Assembly: GCF_900113805.1 (NCBI RefSeq)
Contig: NZ_FOQT01000004.1
Location: 310,001 to 374,000, forward strand
Direction of reading: 5' to 3'
Length of the DNA stretch: 64,000 nt
Source: Halpernia frigidisoli
GTDB taxonomy: Bacteria > Bacteroidota > Bacteroidia > Flavobacteriales > Weeksellaceae
Under the pieces are notes generated by a model that worked only from the letters and a program-made list of their open reading frames with translations, was not told the DNA's origin and searched no databases. Shown here one piece after another: positions 45,899 to 56,536 of the stretch. Every line of letters starts with the position of its first letter. Position 1 is the first letter of the stretch. The translations under genes were made by a program, and so were the position numbers.

Positions 45899-46249
45899 AT
45901 GTCTGTAAGTACAAATCTAAGAATTTTACGAAGTAAAAAGAAATTATCTCAACAAGAAGTTGCAGACCATTTAGAGATTGATAGAAATACTTACATAAAA
46001 TGGGAAAATGGAACAGCGGATATAAAATCACAACACATGCCAAAAATAGCGGAAGTTTTTAACGTAGAAATTGCAGATTTATTTAAAGAAGATCAAAAAT
46101 TATCAATCACAAATAATTTTAATAACAAAGACAATTCAAATGGTCAAAAAGATTTGCAACAAGGAATTATTATAAATATTTCAGATACTGAAGTGGCAAA
46201 AAAGCTATCAATTCAATTAGAAACTATAATTAGTAGTTTTAAAAAATAG
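45899..46249 (+). CDS. XRE-family transcriptional regulator
   Basis: A 116-residue protein with a Cro/CI-type helix-turn-helix at residues about 5-60 (NLRILRSKKKLSQQEVADHL, then EIDRNTYIKWENG). The rest is an Asn-rich linker and a C-terminal helix that may dimerise. It faces the peptide operon across the palindromic operator and probably represses or tunes it and itself. The rluA gene starts 22 bases after it. Confidence 0.88.
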   Translation: MSVSTNLRILRSKKKLSQQEVADHLEIDRNTYIKWENGTADIKSQHMPKIAEVFNVEIADLFKEDQKLSITNNFNNKDNSNGQKDLQQGIIINISDTEVAKKLSIQLETIISSFKK

Positions 46250-46271
46250 GCGACTAATCTAACAAAACTAA

Positions 46272-46946
46272 ATGCAAGATCAAATTCTCTTTGAAGACAA
46301 TCATCTTTTAATTATCAATAAAAAAGCAGGACAACTTGTGCAAGGTGATAAAACAGGAGACGAATCTTTGTTGGATTCTCTTAAGAATTATATTAAAATA
46401 AAAGAAAATAAGCCCGGAAATGTTTTTCTTGGTTTGGTTCATAGAATAGATAGACCCACCTCCGGCTGCGTTATTTATGCTAAAACTTCGAAGGCGTTAA
46501 CGCGCCTGACTGTAATGGTGAAAAACCGTGAAGTACAAAAAACGTATTGGGCGGTGGTCCCGAAAGCGGAAATCCCGGAAACGCAGAGACTGGTTCATTT
46601 TTTAAAAAAGAATGAAAAGAATAACAAATCTACTGTTTTCCCGAAACCTACTGAAGGTGCAAAAGAATCAATTCTAAATTATAAAGTCGCAAAAATTTTA
46701 GATAATTTTCAATTGCTGGAAGTTGATTTAGAAACCGGAAGACACCATCAGATCCGCGCCCAATTATCTAAAATTGGAGTGCCCATAAAAGGTGACTTAA
46801 AGTACGGTTCTGCAAGATCCAATGCAGATGGTGGAATTCACTTACATGCCAGAAATTTAGAATTTCTTCATCCTGTGACGCAACATAAAATTTCTGTGAC
46901 AGCGCCTGTTCCGCAAAACGATGCGGTTTGGAAGGCTTGTGAATAG
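46272..46946 (+). CDS. RluA family pseudouridine synthase
   Basis: A 224-residue rRNA or tRNA pseudouridine synthase. The catalytic aspartate is Asp60 in HRIDRPTSG. Other motifs are LETGRHHQIRAQLSKIG and HLHARNLEFLHPV. No S4 domain precedes the core, which is normal for the short form. The starting residues MQDQILFE resemble the sequence at 41946 on the far side of the peptide cassette. Confidence 0.92.
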   Translation: MQDQILFEDNHLLIINKKAGQLVQGDKTGDESLLDSLKNYIKIKENKPGNVFLGLVHRIDRPTSGCVIYAKTSKALTRLTVMVKNREVQKTYWAVVPKAEIPETQRLVHFLKKNEKNNKSTVFPKPTEGAKESILNYKVAKILDNFQLLEVDLETGRHHQIRAQLSKIGVPIKGDLKYGSARSNADGGIHLHARNLEFLHPVTQHKISVTAPVPQNDAVWKACE

Positions 46947-47157
46947 ATTTGAAAGATAATTCAAAAAATAATCTTTTGATTTTTATATGATTTTGGTTAT
47001 TTTATGTTCGGTTACTTACAATTAGATAGATGTAATCAAAGTAATAGAACACTGGCTATCATTATTTAAAAACTAAAATTAATTATTACACAAGTTTTTA
47101 TTTAATATAAATTCATACTAATTAATGTATTTTTACAAAAAATAACACTAATTTTTA

Positions 47158-47916
47158 ATGATGAAAAAACCTTTGATCTATCTTTTTCTATTTTTCGCTG
47201 TATTTTCGCATGCGCAAAGCGTAGGAATTAATTCTAATAATCCCAGAGCAACGCTTGATGTAGTGGGTTCACCATTAGATGTAACTAAATCAGATGGAAT
47301 CATTGCTCCCAGAATTACGCTGGCCCAACTGAATGCAAAGACCAGTTACGCCGCGGCACAAACTGCTTCTCTTATTTATGTTAACGATATAACAGGTCCA
47401 ACAGGTGTCACAACAGCATTAGTAACGACAGTTGGATATTATTTTTTTGATGGAACAATTTGGCAAAGTGTTTTACAGAAATCAGCAGTCTTCACAGCTT
47501 CCTTAGGAACAGGTTCAGGTTCACAGATCAACGCTACGATTGCTGCGGGCGGTTTTAATACAGTACCATTAAATGTAACAAAAAATGTCGGAGGAGGTGT
47601 TTGGAGTGGCGCTCCAAATTACACTTACAATGTTCCCATTACAGGTACATATATCATTAAATCTAGTATAAGACTTACAGATGGTAGTGCTTCAAGAAAT
47701 ATTTTTCAATCTGTTGGAACTTCTAATACTGATGTTCCTGAGGGAATTTGGCAGACAAATCCAGCTCCGGTTGGAACTGCGCGCTGGACAATGCTTTACA
47801 CAAGAATTGCCTTTTTTACTAAAGGTGATTTATTAAGATTATACATTTATTCCGATGGCGCAATTGCGAATTTATCTGATGCTTCCTTAAATATTGCATT
47901 ACTAAATCAAAATTAA
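47158..47916 (+). CDS. Secreted surface protein with C1q-like C-terminal domain
   Basis: A 252-residue exported protein. The signal peptide (MMKKPLIYLFLFFAVFSHAQ) is followed by the module SVGINSNNPRATLDVVGSPL, a common start of flavobacterial tail-fibre-like proteins. The C-terminal half (about 120-252) is a beta sandwich of the C1q/TNF type, ending NIALLNQN. It parallels the C-terminal part of the 28135-29211 protein but has no sorting tail. It stands alone with its own terminator. Confidence 0.7.
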   Translation: MMKKPLIYLFLFFAVFSHAQSVGINSNNPRATLDVVGSPLDVTKSDGIIAPRITLAQLNAKTSYAAAQTASLIYVNDITGPTGVTTALVTTVGYYFFDGTIWQSVLQKSAVFTASLGTGSGSQINATIAAGGFNTVPLNVTKNVGGGVWSGAPNYTYNVPITGTYIIKSSIRLTDGSASRNIFQSVGTSNTDVPEGIWQTNPAPVGTARWTMLYTRIAFFTKGDLLRLYIYSDGAIANLSDASLNIALLNQN

Positions 47917-47934
47917 TTTTATTAGAAATAAAAA

Positions 47935-47958
47935 AATGCTCCAAATATCTGGAGCATT
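47935..47958. terminator. Bidirectional terminator
   Basis: ATGCTCCA and TGGAGCAT pair around six bases, with A- and T-runs outside. It ends the plus-strand surface gene and the minus-strand barrel gene. Confidence 0.9.
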
Positions 47959-47978
47959 TTTAGTTAAAAGCATTTTTA

Positions 47979-50117
47979 TTATTGAACCGGGATTAAACCC
48001 CCGTCATCTTTTTTATCTTTTTCCAGTAAATTTTGATCTACTTTTGCATTTTTATTCTTTGTCGGAATTTTATAATTTAGAGAAAAACCGAAATTTCTTG
48101 TGTCAGATTTACTTGACAGATAAACAAATGGTAAACTTGAGATTGAATGTAAAGCGGTTTGCTGTGTATTAAAAATATCATTTGCAAAAAGAGAAACGCT
48201 TAATCTGTCATTCATAAATTTACGGGAAAGATTTAGATCTAATGAATTACTAAAAGGTTTGTCACCAACGAAATAATAATAATTTCCATTTGGGGTAAGA
48301 TAATTATAACTCGCAACAAATTTTATCTTTTTTGGAAGAATGATTTGAGAATTAAAATTAAAAACCCAAAATCCTTTTGTGCTGATATTTGGTAATTCAT
48401 GCAGCTGATACGCCGCGTAAATGTAAACATAACTGACGTTATCCGGATTGATGTTAAACTTCATCAGCTCGCTGAAAGGTGTATTGAATATTAGAAAAGG
48501 AACGGGAAAACCCACATTAAAATTATGAATTTTTAATTCTGAAACGTTGTCCTGTGAATTTATCACTACGTCTGTATTGGTTTTTAAATCAGTGATGCGG
48601 GATAATTTTTGCACCACCTGATTTTTTGCAACACTTAAATTATAACCTATAAAAACATAATCTACTGCGCTTAATTTCACTTCATAATTGTCATAAATAG
48701 TGGGTTGCAGGTTTGGATTTCCCGTAGATTGAGAATTCGGTCCCTGAAAAGTAGTATTGTTTGGATTTAAAACAGAGATGCTTGGCAAAGAAATTTTCTT
48801 ATTATAATTTAAAGCAAAAAATACCTGTTTGGCAAAATTATACTGTAAACTCGCATTTGGAAATAATTTAAATTTTTTAAAACCAGTCAAATCTTCATAT
48901 CTTTTTGTCGAGCCGTTATAAGCTGTTCCTGAAATATCATAGTTTTCACCACGTGTTCCGAGGATCAGATCAATATTTTTTAAAGTGGCCTGAAACTCCA
49001 AATAACCCGCCGCGTTTAATTTTTGATAATCTAGATTTAAAAAATTAAAACCTGCAGTTTTAAAATTTTGCTGATCGTAAAGTGTTCCGAAACTTATTTT
49101 ACCATCATCCAGAATTTTTAATGGTTGAGAATAATCGATCCTGAAATTGGCGATCTTTGTTATGGAAGAATTATCCAAAACTGTCTGTGATAAATTCTGA
49201 TCAAGCTGATTAAACTGTGAATCTCCTCTGGTGTAAGTTCCTTTAAAATCAAGCTTCTTTGCTTTGTCCGTAAATCTTTTTTGGTACGTAATTACGCCTT
49301 CATTTCGATAGCTTTCAGATTGCAATAAAGCGTTTTGTATGTAAGGAATTCCCTTTGAGGTGCCTGAACTTATATTTTCAGTGTCACCGCTATTATTATA
49401 AAAATCGTAGTTTAAGAGCAAGCGGTCTTTCCCTAAATCAAATGTGAGCGCTGTTTTTAGAAAATAGCCACGGTTTACAGGGTCAGAATTTATGAAAGCT
49501 AAATTATCCTGATTTGATGTATTTAAACCTTCACGGTAATTTTGTCCCGCGTTAATTTGCCAACCAAAAATATTATTTCTTGCGTTTAAACTAATGGAAT
49601 TATTTGTTCTGCTCCGAAATTTATCATAATTCGTAAAGTTGTAATTTCCTGAATAAGTTGCCGTTAAATATTTATTTGAGTTTTTTCCTGTAATAATATT
49701 TAAAATAGCACCGCCGGAAGTCGCAGGGAATTCTGCGCCGGGTTGCGTGATAATTTCTATACGATCCACAGAGTTTGCCGGCAAACCTTCCAGAAAAGCA
49801 TTAAGTTCATTACTGGAAATATTTAGCGGACGTCCATCCAGATAAACATCAAGTTGTTTCCCCTGATAAAGCATTCCTGCAACATCAGAAACTATTAAAC
49901 CGGGCAATTTCTTCATGCCTTCCATCACGGTTCCGGAATTTAAATTAGGTTGCTCAGAAAAATCAAAAATAGTTCTGTCTGCTTTCTGTTCAACGGCTTT
50001 TTTTACTTTGGTAATAGTGACCTCTTCGATGTTTTTCTCTTTATTTTCGGCAGGTTTTTCCTGAGAAAATACTACCACTGAACATAGAATCGAGAAAATT
50101 AGTAAATGTTTTTTCAT
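47979..50117 (-). CDS. Outer-membrane TonB-type receptor/barrel (OMP_b-brl family)
   Basis: A 712-residue protein with a signal peptide (residues 1-18, VVFSQ). A plug-like start (VTITKVKKAVEQKADRTIFD, then LPGLIVSDVAGMLYQGKQLDVYLDGRPL in outline) is followed by the PGAEFPATSGGAILNIIT segment and a long barrel. It has no carboxypeptidase-like N-domain. The substrate is unknown and no partner lipoprotein is next to it. Confidence 0.8.
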   Translation of the reverse strand: MKKHLLIFSILCSVVVFSQEKPAENKEKNIEEVTITKVKKAVEQKADRTIFDFSEQPNLNSGTVMEGMKKLPGLIVSDVAGMLYQGKQLDVYLDGRPLNISSNELNAFLEGLPANSVDRIEIITQPGAEFPATSGGAILNIITGKNSNKYLTATYSGNYNFTNYDKFRSRTNNSISLNARNNIFGWQINAGQNYREGLNTSNQDNLAFINSDPVNRGYFLKTALTFDLGKDRLLLNYDFYNNSGDTENISSGTSKGIPYIQNALLQSESYRNEGVITYQKRFTDKAKKLDFKGTYTRGDSQFNQLDQNLSQTVLDNSSITKIANFRIDYSQPLKILDDGKISFGTLYDQQNFKTAGFNFLNLDYQKLNAAGYLEFQATLKNIDLILGTRGENYDISGTAYNGSTKRYEDLTGFKKFKLFPNASLQYNFAKQVFFALNYNKKISLPSISVLNPNNTTFQGPNSQSTGNPNLQPTIYDNYEVKLSAVDYVFIGYNLSVAKNQVVQKLSRITDLKTNTDVVINSQDNVSELKIHNFNVGFPVPFLIFNTPFSELMKFNINPDNVSYVYIYAAYQLHELPNISTKGFWVFNFNSQIILPKKIKFVASYNYLTPNGNYYYFVGDKPFSNSLDLNLSRKFMNDRLSVSLFANDIFNTQQTALHSISSLPFVYLSSKSDTRNFGFSLNYKIPTKNKNAKVDQNLLEKDKKDDGGLIPVQ

Positions 50118-50166
50118 GTAGTTTTTTAATAATAATAGGTTTGTACAAATCTGTTTTTGTTACATT

Positions 50167-50196
50167 AAAAAAACCATTTAATTTCTTAAATGGTTT
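50167..50196 (-). terminator. Intrinsic terminator of the GH1 gene
   Basis: A long AT-rich stem (AAACCATTTA/TAAATGGTTT) around a short loop. On the minus strand a T-run follows. Confidence 0.75.
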
Positions 50197-50206
50197 TTAC
50201 TTTTTA

Positions 50207-51718
<1,512 letters not shown>

Positions 51719-51725
51719 TTATTAT

Positions 51726-51733
51726 CAAATTTA
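51726..51733 (-). promoter_or_regulatory. Candidate -7 box of the GH1 gene
   Basis: TAAATTTG on the minus strand matches TAnnTTTG. No -33 consensus is seen. The 51734-51933 interval shows no gene. Confidence 0.45.
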
Positions 51734-51933
51734 ATCATATTTCCATTGTATTCAGATTTTTTTTGTTTAATCTGCAATAAAAAATAGAAAATAGTCGATT
51801 CACTTTCTATTAAAAAAATTTGAGAATTCATTGATAATCTATTAATCAAGGTTAAAAGCTTTTGTTTTAAAAATAATTGGAAAAAGTTTCAAAATTAAAT
51901 TTGATTATCATCCTTTTCAAAAATAAAATAAAA

Positions 51934-51959
51934 AAATCCCTCTCTTTCGAAAGGGATTT
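51934..51959 (-). terminator. Intrinsic terminator of acn
   Basis: AAATCCCT and AGGGATTT pair around a 10-base loop, with an A-run at the left that becomes a T-run on the minus strand. Confidence 0.85.
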
Positions 51960-51984
51960 AAAATTATAAATAATTTAAAAGAAA

Positions 51985-54261
51985 TTATGCATTTCTTGCT
52001 GCTTCCGCTGCAATCAAATTTAAGGCAGAACCGGCTTTATACCAAGCAATTTGCGCTTCGTTGTAAGTATGGTTTGTAAGAACAACATCTTTAGTTCCGT
52101 CAGCATGAACCAACTCTAAAGTCAACTGTTTTCCGGTTGCAAACTGATCAAGATCTAGGAAATTAACAGTGTCTTTTTCCTGAAATTTATCGTAATCTGC
52201 TTTGTCTGCGAAGGTTAAACCAAGCATTCCCTGTTTCTTCAAATTCGTTTCATGAATTCTGGCGAAAGATTTAACTAAAACGGCTTTTACGCCCAAATGT
52301 CTCGGTTCCATCGCCGCGTGTTCTCTGGAAGAACCTTCGCCGTAATTTTCATCACCAACTACGATTGTAGGAACTCCGGCTGCTTTATATGCTCTCGCAA
52401 CTGCGGGAACTTCGCCAAATTCACCAGTAAGTAAATTTTGAACTTTATTCGTTTCCATGTTATAAGCGTTTATCGCGCCGATCAACATATTGTTTGAGAT
52501 ATTATCAAGATGTCCTCTATATTTTAACCAAGGTCCAGCCATGGAAATATGATCAGTCGTACATTTTCCAAAAGCTTTAATTAAAACTTTAGCATTGGTA
52601 ATGTTTTTTCCGTCCCAGGCATCGAAAGGTGTTAAAAGTTGTAAACGATCAGAATCAGGACTCACGTTAATTTTTACAGAGCTTCCATCTTCAGAAGGTG
52701 ATTGATAACCATTGTCACCAACGGCGAAACCTTTACTTGGCAATTCGCTTCCGGAAGGTTCATTTAATTTTATCTGTTCGCCATTTTCAGCAGTTAAAGT
52801 ATCTGTTATTGGGTTAAAATCTAATCTTCCCGCAATCGCGATTGCTGCAACTAATTCAGGAGAAGCTACGAATGCATTTGTATTTGGATTTCCATCAGCT
52901 CTCTTGGCAAAATTTCTGTTAAAAGAATGAATGATCGAGTTTTTCTCCCCTTTTTCCGCACCTTCTCTGTCCCATTGTCCGATACAAGGTCCACAAGCGT
53001 TGGTGAAAATTCTGGCGTTTTCAAATTTTCTAAATGAATCTAAGAATCCGTCTCTTTCTGCAGTAAATCTTACCTGCTCAGAACCTGGATTAATTCCTAA
53101 AATTGCTTTAGGTTTTACACCTTTTGCCACGGCATCTTCTACTACAGAAGCTGCTCGGGAAAGATCTTCATAAGAAGAATTTGTACAAGAGCCTATCAGC
53201 GCCCATTCTATATCAAGTGGCCAGCCGTTTGCGATGGCTTTATCATGGAATTCTGCAACTGGTGTTGCTAAATCCGGCGTGAAAGGACCGTTAAGATGAG
53301 GTGTTAATTCATCTAAATTAATTTCTATAACCTGATCGAAATACATTTCTGGGTTTGCGTAAACTTCAGCATCACCTGTTAAATGTTCTGCAATTTTATC
53401 AGCCGCATCAACTACATCCTGTCTTCCTGTGGCAGAAAGATATCTACGCATAGAATCATCATAACCAAAAGTAGAAGTGGTTGCGCCAATTTCTGCGCCC
53501 ATGTTACAAATAGTTCCTTTTCCTGTCGCAGAAAGAGAAATTGCTCCGTCACCAAAATATTCTACGATGCAACCTGTTCCACCTTTTACAGTAAGAATTC
53601 CGGCTACTTTTAAAATAATATCTTTTGCTGAAGTCCAGCCGTTTAATCTTCCTGTTAATTTAATTCCTATTAATTTCGGCATTTTTAATTCCCAGGCCAT
53701 TCCGGCCATTACGTCAACTGCATCTGCGCCACCAACACCGATTGCGACCATTCCTAAACCACCGGCATTTACTGTGTGAGAATCAGTTCCTATCATCATT
53801 CCACCAGGGAATGCATAATTTTCTAAAACAACCTGGTGGATAATTCCTGCACCTGGTTTCCAAAATCCGATACCATATTTATCACAAACTGAACTTAAAA
53901 AACTAAAAACTTCAGAATTTTTATTAATTCCTTCCTGTAAATCTGCGGTTGCACCAACTCTTGCTTGTATCAGGTGATCTGCGTGCGCTGTAGAAGGAAC
54001 CGCAACTTTAGCTTTTCCGGCTTGCATAAATTGCAAAAGAGCCATTTGTGCCGTCGCATCCTGCATTGCTACACGATCCGGTGCGAAATCCACGTAAGAG
54101 TTTCCGCGTTCAAAATTTTGTGACGCAGAACCTTCCCAAAGATGGGAATAAAGAATTTTTTCTGAAAGTGTTAAAGGTTTTCCTACAACGTTTCTTGCTG
54201 CTGCAATGCGCTCAGGAAAGCGTTCGTACACTTTTTTAATCATGTCAATATCGAAAGTCAT
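51985..54261 (-). CDS. acn: Aconitate hydratase
   Basis: A 758-residue aconitase of the mitochondrial type. It interconverts citrate and isocitrate in the TCA cycle. Cluster cysteines lie in [14 protein letters not shown] near residue 361 and in [13 protein letters not shown] near residue 426. The domain 4 loop [20 protein letters not shown] is intact. The start [15 protein letters not shown] is the usual one. A -7 box (TAAATTTG, 54296-54303, minus) lies about 35 bases upstream. Confidence 0.97.
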   Translation of the reverse strand: MTFDIDMIKKVYERFPERIAAARNVVGKPLTLSEKILYSHLWEGSASQNFERGNSYVDFAPDRVAMQDATAQMALLQFMQAGKAKVAVPSTAHADHLIQARVGATADLQEGINKNSEVFSFLSSVCDKYGIGFWKPGAGIIHQVVLENYAFPGGMMIGTDSHTVNAGGLGMVAIGVGGADAVDVMAGMAWELKMPKLIGIKLTGRLNGWTSAKDIILKVAGILTVKGGTGCIVEYFGDGAISLSATGKGTICNMGAEIGATTSTFGYDDSMRRYLSATGRQDVVDAADKIAEHLTGDAEVYANPEMYFDQVIEINLDELTPHLNGPFTPDLATPVAEFHDKAIANGWPLDIEWALIGSCTNSSYEDLSRAASVVEDAVAKGVKPKAILGINPGSEQVRFTAERDGFLDSFRKFENARIFTNACGPCIGQWDREGAEKGEKNSIIHSFNRNFAKRADGNPNTNAFVASPELVAAIAIAGRLDFNPITDTLTAENGEQIKLNEPSGSELPSKGFAVGDNGYQSPSEDGSSVKINVSPDSDRLQLLTPFDAWDGKNITNAKVLIKAFGKCTTDHISMAGPWLKYRGHLDNISNNMLIGAINAYNMETNKVQNLLTGEFGEVPAVARAYKAAGVPTIVVGDENYGEGSSREHAAMEPRHLGVKAVLVKSFARIHETNLKKQGMLGLTFADKADYDKFQEKDTVNFLDLDQFATGKQLTLELVHADGTKDVVLTNHTYNEAQIAWYKAGSALNLIAAEAARNA

Positions 54262-54295
54262 ATGCTGTAATTTTTGCTTTAAAGTTTTAGAAGTC

Positions 54296-54303
54296 CAAAT
54301 TTA
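54296..54303 (-). promoter_or_regulatory. -7 box of acn
   Basis: TAAATTTG on the minus strand matches TAnnTTTG. No -33 TTG at the expected distance. Confidence 0.45.
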
Positions 54304-54444
54304 AGAAATTATAAATTGAAAATGTGATAATTTTATAGAGATAAGATATTTATACTATTGCCAAAGATTATTAATGTTAGCAATTTTCATTAAAATGAAA
54401 GAAATAGTATGTTAATTATTACCGAAAAAAAATCCGAAATAAAT

Positions 54445-54753
54445 TCACAAATAGATTTTTTCTTCCCGGCATCTGTCCAAAATATATTTTTTTAAATTTA
54501 AAATAGATTCCTGATATTGTGGTTCTTCATAGCCAAAACGCTCATGTTCAATTTGTTCTTTTTCGAGGGCGTTGCAACCTTTTATTACTTCCTGCAACAT
54601 ATCTTTCATCGCTAATTCTTTGTTGCTGGCTTTCTCAAATTTAAATTCAATATTTTCCTCTTCAAGTTCATTGCAATATTCCAAAAGATCCATCACTTCC
54701 GGCTCATCTAATAAAGAAAGATTATTATTAAAAAGTTCTCGCGGAGATTTCAT
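54445..54753 (-). CDS. Small acidic protein of unknown function
   Basis: A 102-residue cytoplasmic protein, rich in E, L and N, with MKSPRELFNNNLSLLDEPEVMDLLEYCNEL-type start (first block MKSPRELFNNNLSLLDEPEV) and a helical C-terminus ending RCREEKIYL. It is probably all helix. I do not recognise the family. It is divergent from the CD225 gene and stands alone. Confidence 0.65.
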   Translation of the reverse strand: MKSPRELFNNNLSLLDEPEVMDLLEYCNELEEENIEFKFEKASNKELAMKDMLQEVIKGCNALEKEQIEHERFGYEEPQYQESILNLKKYILDRCREEKIYL

Positions 54754-54847
54754 CGTAATAATATTGAAAGGTTTTAAAACAAATTTATAAATTTTGAAAT
54801 CAATATTTAAAAATTGTAAAGATTTAATATATTTACAAAAAATAACT

Positions 54848-55141
54848 ATGGAAAATTACAGTAATCCCGTTCAAAATCAAAGTGGAATCCCGCCTAAAAC
54901 CTGGCTGGTAGAATCAATTTTAGTCACAATTTTTTGTTGCCAGATTTTGGGCATCATCAGTATAATTTATTCTGCTGGTGTAGAATCTAAATTCTACAGA
55001 GGCGATGTTGCAGGTGCAGAAAGTGCCTCCAGAACTGCTAAAACGTTAGTGATGGTAAGTGTAGGTATAGGTTTGGTAAGTATTGTGATATTTGTTGCAT
55101 TGGGTGGCATGGCAATTTTATCAGGAATGATGAACCGTTAA
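54848..55141 (+). CDS. CD225/dispanin family membrane protein
   Basis: A 97-residue protein. The ATG at 54848 (MENYSNPVQ) is preferred over a TTG at 54794, because it gives the usual N-terminus. Two membrane helices flank a loop with the family pattern: PPKTWLVESILVTIFCCQIL, SIIYSAGVESKFYRGDVAGA and KTLVMVSVGIGLVSIVIF. These are bacterial relatives of interferon-induced transmembrane proteins with unknown role. The gene ends one base into the next start. Confidence 0.82.
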   Translation: MENYSNPVQNQSGIPPKTWLVESILVTIFCCQILGIISIIYSAGVESKFYRGDVAGAESASRTAKTLVMVSVGIGLVSIVIFVALGGMAILSGMMNR

Positions 55142-55521
55142 TGTGGATCAGGGAAAATAAATTATTATTTCTATTAATTGTATTATTATTAGCTTTCGGA
55201 TTTGCATTTTATTATTTCGTAGATCCGCTTTCTAATAATTTTATAATTAAATGTCCTTTTAAAGCTGTTACCGGTTTAGATTGTCCGGGTTGCGGCAGTC
55301 AGCGGGCGATTCATGAACTGCTTCATGGCAACTTCAGAAAAGCATTTTCATATAATCCACTATTTATAATTGCGCTTCCTTATGCTTTTGTTGGAATTTT
55401 ATTTGAATGGTTTTCTTTAAAATATAAATTCCCGAAAACCCGCAAAATTCTTTTTGGTAAAAATGCAATCTATATAGTTGCGACTGTTATCATCGCCTTT
55501 TTCATTTTGCGAAATTTTTAA
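55141..55521 (+). CDS. DUF2752 membrane protein
   Basis: A 126-residue protein with three membrane segments. The family signature CPFKAVTGLDCPGCGSQRAI is followed by HGNFRKAFSYNPL. The four conserved cysteines suggest metal or disulfide binding. Flavobacteria often have this family beside CD225 proteins, and here the two genes overlap by one base. The function is not known. Confidence 0.85.
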   Translation: MWIRENKLLFLLIVLLLAFGFAFYYFVDPLSNNFIIKCPFKAVTGLDCPGCGSQRAIHELLHGNFRKAFSYNPLFIIALPYAFVGILFEWFSLKYKFPKTRKILFGKNAIYIVATVIIAFFILRNF

Positions 55522-55547
55522 TTATTATTTTTGGCGTTTATTTTGTA

Positions 55548-56240
55548 ATGAAGCCTTTTATGAAAAATTTTGTCTTATTCTTTTTATTTTATTCCGTCAG
55601 TATATTTTCTGCGCAAAGCGACAGTTTATCGGTCAATAAAATCCCGGATCTTATTCCTCAAAAAATTAATGGCAATTTTGGATATGTTAATCATAAAAGC
55701 AAATTTGTGATTGCACCAAAATATAATCTTGCGATGTTTTTCAACACCGACTGTAATTTGCTGAATTCTAAAAATAAAAAAGTAAGACCTTTCGGCAGTG
55801 CAGATTTTGCTACGGTAGAAGAAAATAAAATAGCTTATAGAATTGATAAAAAAGGCAAAAAAGTATACAAATATTTAAAACAGGATTTAGCAACTTGTCC
55901 TGTGGAATATAAAGCTCAAAAATACAAAGCTTACATCATGCAGGGATTTTATGGATTGGTCGATAAAGATTCTGTTAATGAAGGAAATTATAAAGATTTC
56001 GTTATTTATCCACAATTTCAAAGGCTGCATGTGATGGAAGGAAATGATATTGATAATCCAATGATCGTAGCAGTTTACAACAACAAATTTGGCGTTATAG
56101 ACAAAAACGCAAAAGTTATTATTCCTTTTATTTATGCGGATATTAAATTAAATTTTTCCTGGCTTTTAGGCAAAATGTTTGAAGTAAGCGTTGATAATAA
56201 GGAATACTTCTACGTAGATGAAAATAATGTGGCTTACTAA
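55548..56240 (+). CDS. Secreted WG-repeat protein
   Basis: A 230-residue exported protein, starting at 55548 or the ATG 55560 (MKNFVLFFLFYSVSIFSAQ). At least three WG-like repeats are seen: GNFGYVNHKSKFVIAPKYN, FYGLVDKDS leading to FVIYPQFQ, and NKFGVIDKNAKVIIPFIYAD. Such repeats usually form beta blades in surface proteins. It follows the DUF2752 gene by 26 bases. A repeat element begins 40 bases after its end. Confidence 0.72.
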   Translation: MKPFMKNFVLFFLFYSVSIFSAQSDSLSVNKIPDLIPQKINGNFGYVNHKSKFVIAPKYNLAMFFNTDCNLLNSKNKKVRPFGSADFATVEENKIAYRIDKKGKKVYKYLKQDLATCPVEYKAQKYKAYIMQGFYGLVDKDSVNEGNYKDFVIYPQFQRLHVMEGNDIDNPMIVAVYNNKFGVIDKNAKVIIPFIYADIKLNFSWLLGKMFEVSVDNKEYFYVDENNVAY

Positions 56241-56280
56241 TTTTAGTTTTTAAAAATACCTTTCTATTTATAAGAAAATT

Positions 56281-56402
56281 GCGCCCCGACTTGAACGGAA
56301 CTCCTTTTTTTTGCATTTGAAAAAAAAGAGTGGGAGTGGAAGGCGGAAATGTGCGCCGAAATAAAATTATAAATACACATTCGGCTGAGTTAAATGGGCG
56401 CC
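56281..56402. repeat. Dispersed GC-richer repeat, copy 1
   Basis: A block of about 122 bases with higher GC than its surroundings. Its first 77 bases (56281-56357) align with the reverse complement of 60936-61017, with shared blocks such as GGAAG.CGGA, CTTGA..GGA.CTC and the run of A/T between them. The outer ends GCGCCC (56281-56286) and GGGCGC (56396-56401) are inverted. An inner hairpin GCCGAA/TTCGGC lies at 56355-56385. It sits between the WG-repeat gene and the riboswitch. Confidence 0.65.
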
Positions 56403-56445
56403 TAAAAAAAATCCAATATTTTTAAATAAAATTTCAATATTTTTC

Positions 56446-56453
56446 TATATTTG
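56446..56453 (+). promoter_or_regulatory. -7 box of the thiamine-regulated receptor
   Basis: TATATTTG matches TAnnTTTG. The transcript would start near 56459, just before the riboswitch aptamer. Confidence 0.6.
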
Positions 56454-56459
56454 CACAAA

Positions 56460-56536
56460 GAAAAAAGGGGTGCTGTGAAAGGCTGAGATGATACCCAAAG
56501 AACCTGGAACAGGTAATGCTGTTTAGGGAATTTTAA
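56460..56536 (+). ncRNA. TPP riboswitch (THI box)
   Basis: The aptamer core is seen directly: GGGGTGCTGTGAAAGGCTGA, GATGATACCC, AACCTGGAACAGGTAATGCT and a closing GTTTAGGGAA. These match the thiamine pyrophosphate riboswitch consensus (GGGGTGC, GGCTGAGA, ACCC, ACCTG, GGTAATGC, AGGGAA). It lies 125 bases before the TonB-dependent receptor gene. Downstream bases 56619-56628 (CGCCCCTTTT) pair with 56463-56472 of the aptamer (AAAAGGGGTG), which could form the alternative structure of the switch. Confidence 0.93.
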
